DNA from: Candidatus Roizmanbacteria bacterium CG_4_10_14_0_2_um_filter_36_35 | GTDB taxonomy: Bacteria > Patescibacteriota > Microgenomatia > UBA1406 > GWC2-37-13 | Direction of reading: 5' to 3' | Length of the DNA: 6,348 nucleotides | Assembly (NCBI GenBank): GCA_002792355.1 | Contig: PFOE01000098.1 | Span: 1-6,348 of the forward strand | Shown: positions 5,173 to 6,348 of the stretch, piece by piece | Layout of the letters: each line of letters begins with the position of its first letter | Position numbering within the stretch: position 1 is the first letter of the stretch | The notes under the pieces: model-generated | Told to the model about the DNA's origin: nothing | Seen by the model: only the letters and a program-made list of their open reading frames with translations | Database searches by the model: none | Made by a program: the position numbers and the translations under genes

Positions 5173-5664
5173 ATGTCTAGAATAGGGATTGGCCAGGATT
5201 CCCATCCTTTTGAGAAGGTTGAAAATAAACCTTTAATCTTGGGCGGGGTAAAAATATCTGATAATGGAGGATTACAAGGTAATTCTGACGGCGATGTGAT
5301 TATTCATAGCCTTTGCAATGCCTTAAGTTCGGCAGTTGGCGGCAACTCTTTAGGTACCTGGTCTGATGATATGTGTTTAAAACAGGGAGTTAAAGATAGT
5401 ACAAAATATCTTAAATATATTTTGAATATTATCAAAAATAAAAATTATATTTTAGAAAATATTTCAATTTCAGTTGAGGCAAAAAAACCTTATTTAAGTA
5501 TTGATGTAATTACAAAAATAAAAGAAAAATTAGCGATGTTATTAGACATTAATTTGGATCAGATTGGAATTACCTTTACTTCTGGAGAAGAGTTGACTGC
5601 TTTTGGTAGAAGCGAGGCAACTCAGGTATTTTCAATAGTGAGTTTATTTAAAAGAAAAGAATGA
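5173..5664 (+). CDS. ispF: 2-C-methyl-D-erythritol 2,4-cyclodiphosphate synthase (IspF), divergent
   Basis: IspF cyclises CDP-methylerythritol 2-phosphate to MEcPP with release of CMP, as a trimer. The metal ligands are intact: D9 and H11 in GIGQDSHPF, and H45 in SDGDVIIHS. E139 in TSGEELTAFGR (136-146), matching the magnesium ligand E135 of E. coli, and R146 are also kept. Several normally invariant positions differ. GHSDGD is GNSDGD (N37), GDIG is NSLG (58-61), FPDTD is replaced by WSDDM (63-67), and VKATT is ITFTS (133-137). These cover much of the methylerythritol pocket and part of the cytidine side. The length of 163 residues is usual. The gene begins two bases after the ispD stop and its TGA overlaps the ispE ATG (ATGA). 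By context it is surely the operon's IspF, but of a divergent subgroup. Confidence 0.88.
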   Translation: MSRIGIGQDSHPFEKVENKPLILGGVKISDNGGLQGNSDGDVIIHSLCNALSSAVGGNSLGTWSDDMCLKQGVKDSTKYLKYILNIIKNKNYILENISISVEAKKPYLSIDVITKIKEKLAMLLDINLDQIGITFTSGEELTAFGRSEATQVFSIVSLFKRKE

Positions 5665-6348
5665 TTAAAGAAAAGGCTTGGGCTAAATTAAATTTAAATC
5701 TTCATTTAATACCAAAAAAATTAAAAAACGATTTATATCCGGTTAGATTTATTAACTGTCAAATTAATTTATTTGATGAGTTGTCGTTTAAGTCGATAAA
5801 TAAAAATGTAGAAATAGTTTGTGATAATAATAATTTTAAAAAAGAAGAAAATTTAGTTTATCGAACAGCAATATTATTAAAAAAACTTATTAAAGATCAA
5901 AATCTTGGAGCGAAAATTTATTTTAAAAAAAATATTCCAATCAAGGCGGGATTAGCCGGCGGAGGCGCTGATGCTGCAGCAACTATTACTGGATTATCAA
6001 AACTTTGGCAGATAAAATTAGATCAAAATCAATTAGATTATTTGGCTCACGAGTTAGGAAAAGATGTTTATTATTGTTTGCGGGGAGGATTATGCCAGAT
6101 TGAAGGTGATGGAAGTAAGGTAATATCTCTTGCTTCTAAACTGTCTAAATTATGGTTGGTGATTATTACTCCAGAGGAAAAAAAACCATCCACAGCATGG
6201 ATGTATAATAATTTGGATATTAATAAGATTGGAAAAAATCAATCAAAATTAGAAAAAATTAAACAAGCAATCAAATTTGGAAATAAAAAAGAAATTTTAG
6301 AAAACTTACATAATGATTTTGAGCCTTTGGCAGTTAAATGCTGCCCAA
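5661..6348 (+). CDS. ispE: 4-diphosphocytidyl-2-C-methyl-D-erythritol kinase (IspE), 3'-truncated by window
   Basis: This GHMP-family kinase frame stays open for 229 codons to the right edge, so the C-terminus is missing; the family is usually about 280-300 residues. IspE phosphorylates the 2-hydroxyl of CDP-methylerythritol with ATP. Visible motifs are AKLNLNLHL (8-16) with K9 and N11, the ATP-binding GHMP loop NIPIKAGLAGGGADAAA (91-107), LGKDVYYCLRGGLCQIEGDG (132-151) with the catalytic-base candidate D135, and NDFEPLA (218-224). Two usual motifs are altered. The RxDGYH segment that recognises cytidine appears as NDLYPV (23-28), and the DVPF motif is DVYY (135-138). The first 75 residues otherwise follow the family pattern (FINCQINLFDEL). 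The start at 5661 shares ATGA with the ispF stop, indicating translational coupling. Confidence 0.88.
   Translation, partial: MIKEKAWAKLNLNLHLIPKKLKNDLYPVRFINCQINLFDELSFKSINKNVEIVCDNNNFKKEENLVYRTAILLKKLIKDQNLGAKIYFKKNIPIKAGLAGGGADAAATITGLSKLWQIKLDQNQLDYLAHELGKDVYYCLRGGLCQIEGDGSKVISLASKLSKLWLVIITPEEKKPSTAWMYNNLDINKIGKNQSKLEKIKQAIKFGNKKEILENLHNDFEPLAVKCCP

Overview
The window is A+T-rich (roughly 30% G+C by eye) bacterial DNA. The genes are tightly packed and all the confident ones lie on the + strand. Together they suggest a member of the Candidate Phyla Radiation (Patescibacteria), most likely Microgenomates-like. The reasons are very small spacers or overlaps between genes, few Shine-Dalgarno sequences, a TrpR-like YerC regulator beside a short ECF-type sigma factor, and a TCCTCC...GGAGGA hairpin of a kind I remember as common in these genomes. 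TGA acts as a true stop (sigma gene at 1077-1079, ispF at 5662-5664). This argues against the lineages that read TGA as glycine or tryptophan. The taxonomy is inference; no rRNA or other marker is present.

Layout. Positions 1-192 form a regulatory region. It holds a G+C-rich hairpin patch (about 34-94) inside very A+T-rich DNA. A near-consensus leftward promoter (TTGACA, 17 bp, TATTAT with extended -10) reads into that patch and a possible 32-residue peptide ORF. A rightward extended -10 promoter (TGATATAAT) sits so close to the first gene that its mRNA should be leaderless, and a palindromic operator-like array lies between the two. Positions 193-483 encode a YerC/TrpR-like DNA-binding protein. 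A second extended -10 promoter at 500-508 gives another apparently leaderless start for the sigma factor (516-1079). The sigma gene is followed, with overlaps, by a one-helix membrane protein (1076-1309) and a phenylalanine-rich polytopic Yip1-like membrane protein (1299-1925).

Positions 1968-6348 form a methylerythritol phosphate (MEP) isoprenoid operon in the order ispH, dxr, yjbQ, ispD, ispF, ispE. The last gene runs off the right edge. Spacers are 2-4 nt, or the genes overlap. Dxr makes MEP from DXP, IspD adds CMP, IspE phosphorylates, IspF cyclises with loss of CMP, and IspH makes IPP and DMAPP at the end. The first enzyme (Dxs) and IspG are not in the window. The inserted yjbQ encodes a UPF0047 protein, a family linked to weak thiamine-phosphate synthase activity.

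The most unusual point is that IspH and Dxr keep nearly all catalytic motifs, while the three consecutive enzymes handling cytidylated intermediates (IspD, IspE, IspF) all carry substitutions in normally invariant substrate-pocket motifs. They keep their metal and catalytic-core residues. This could be lineage divergence, or it could be a coordinated change in how the intermediate is recognised.
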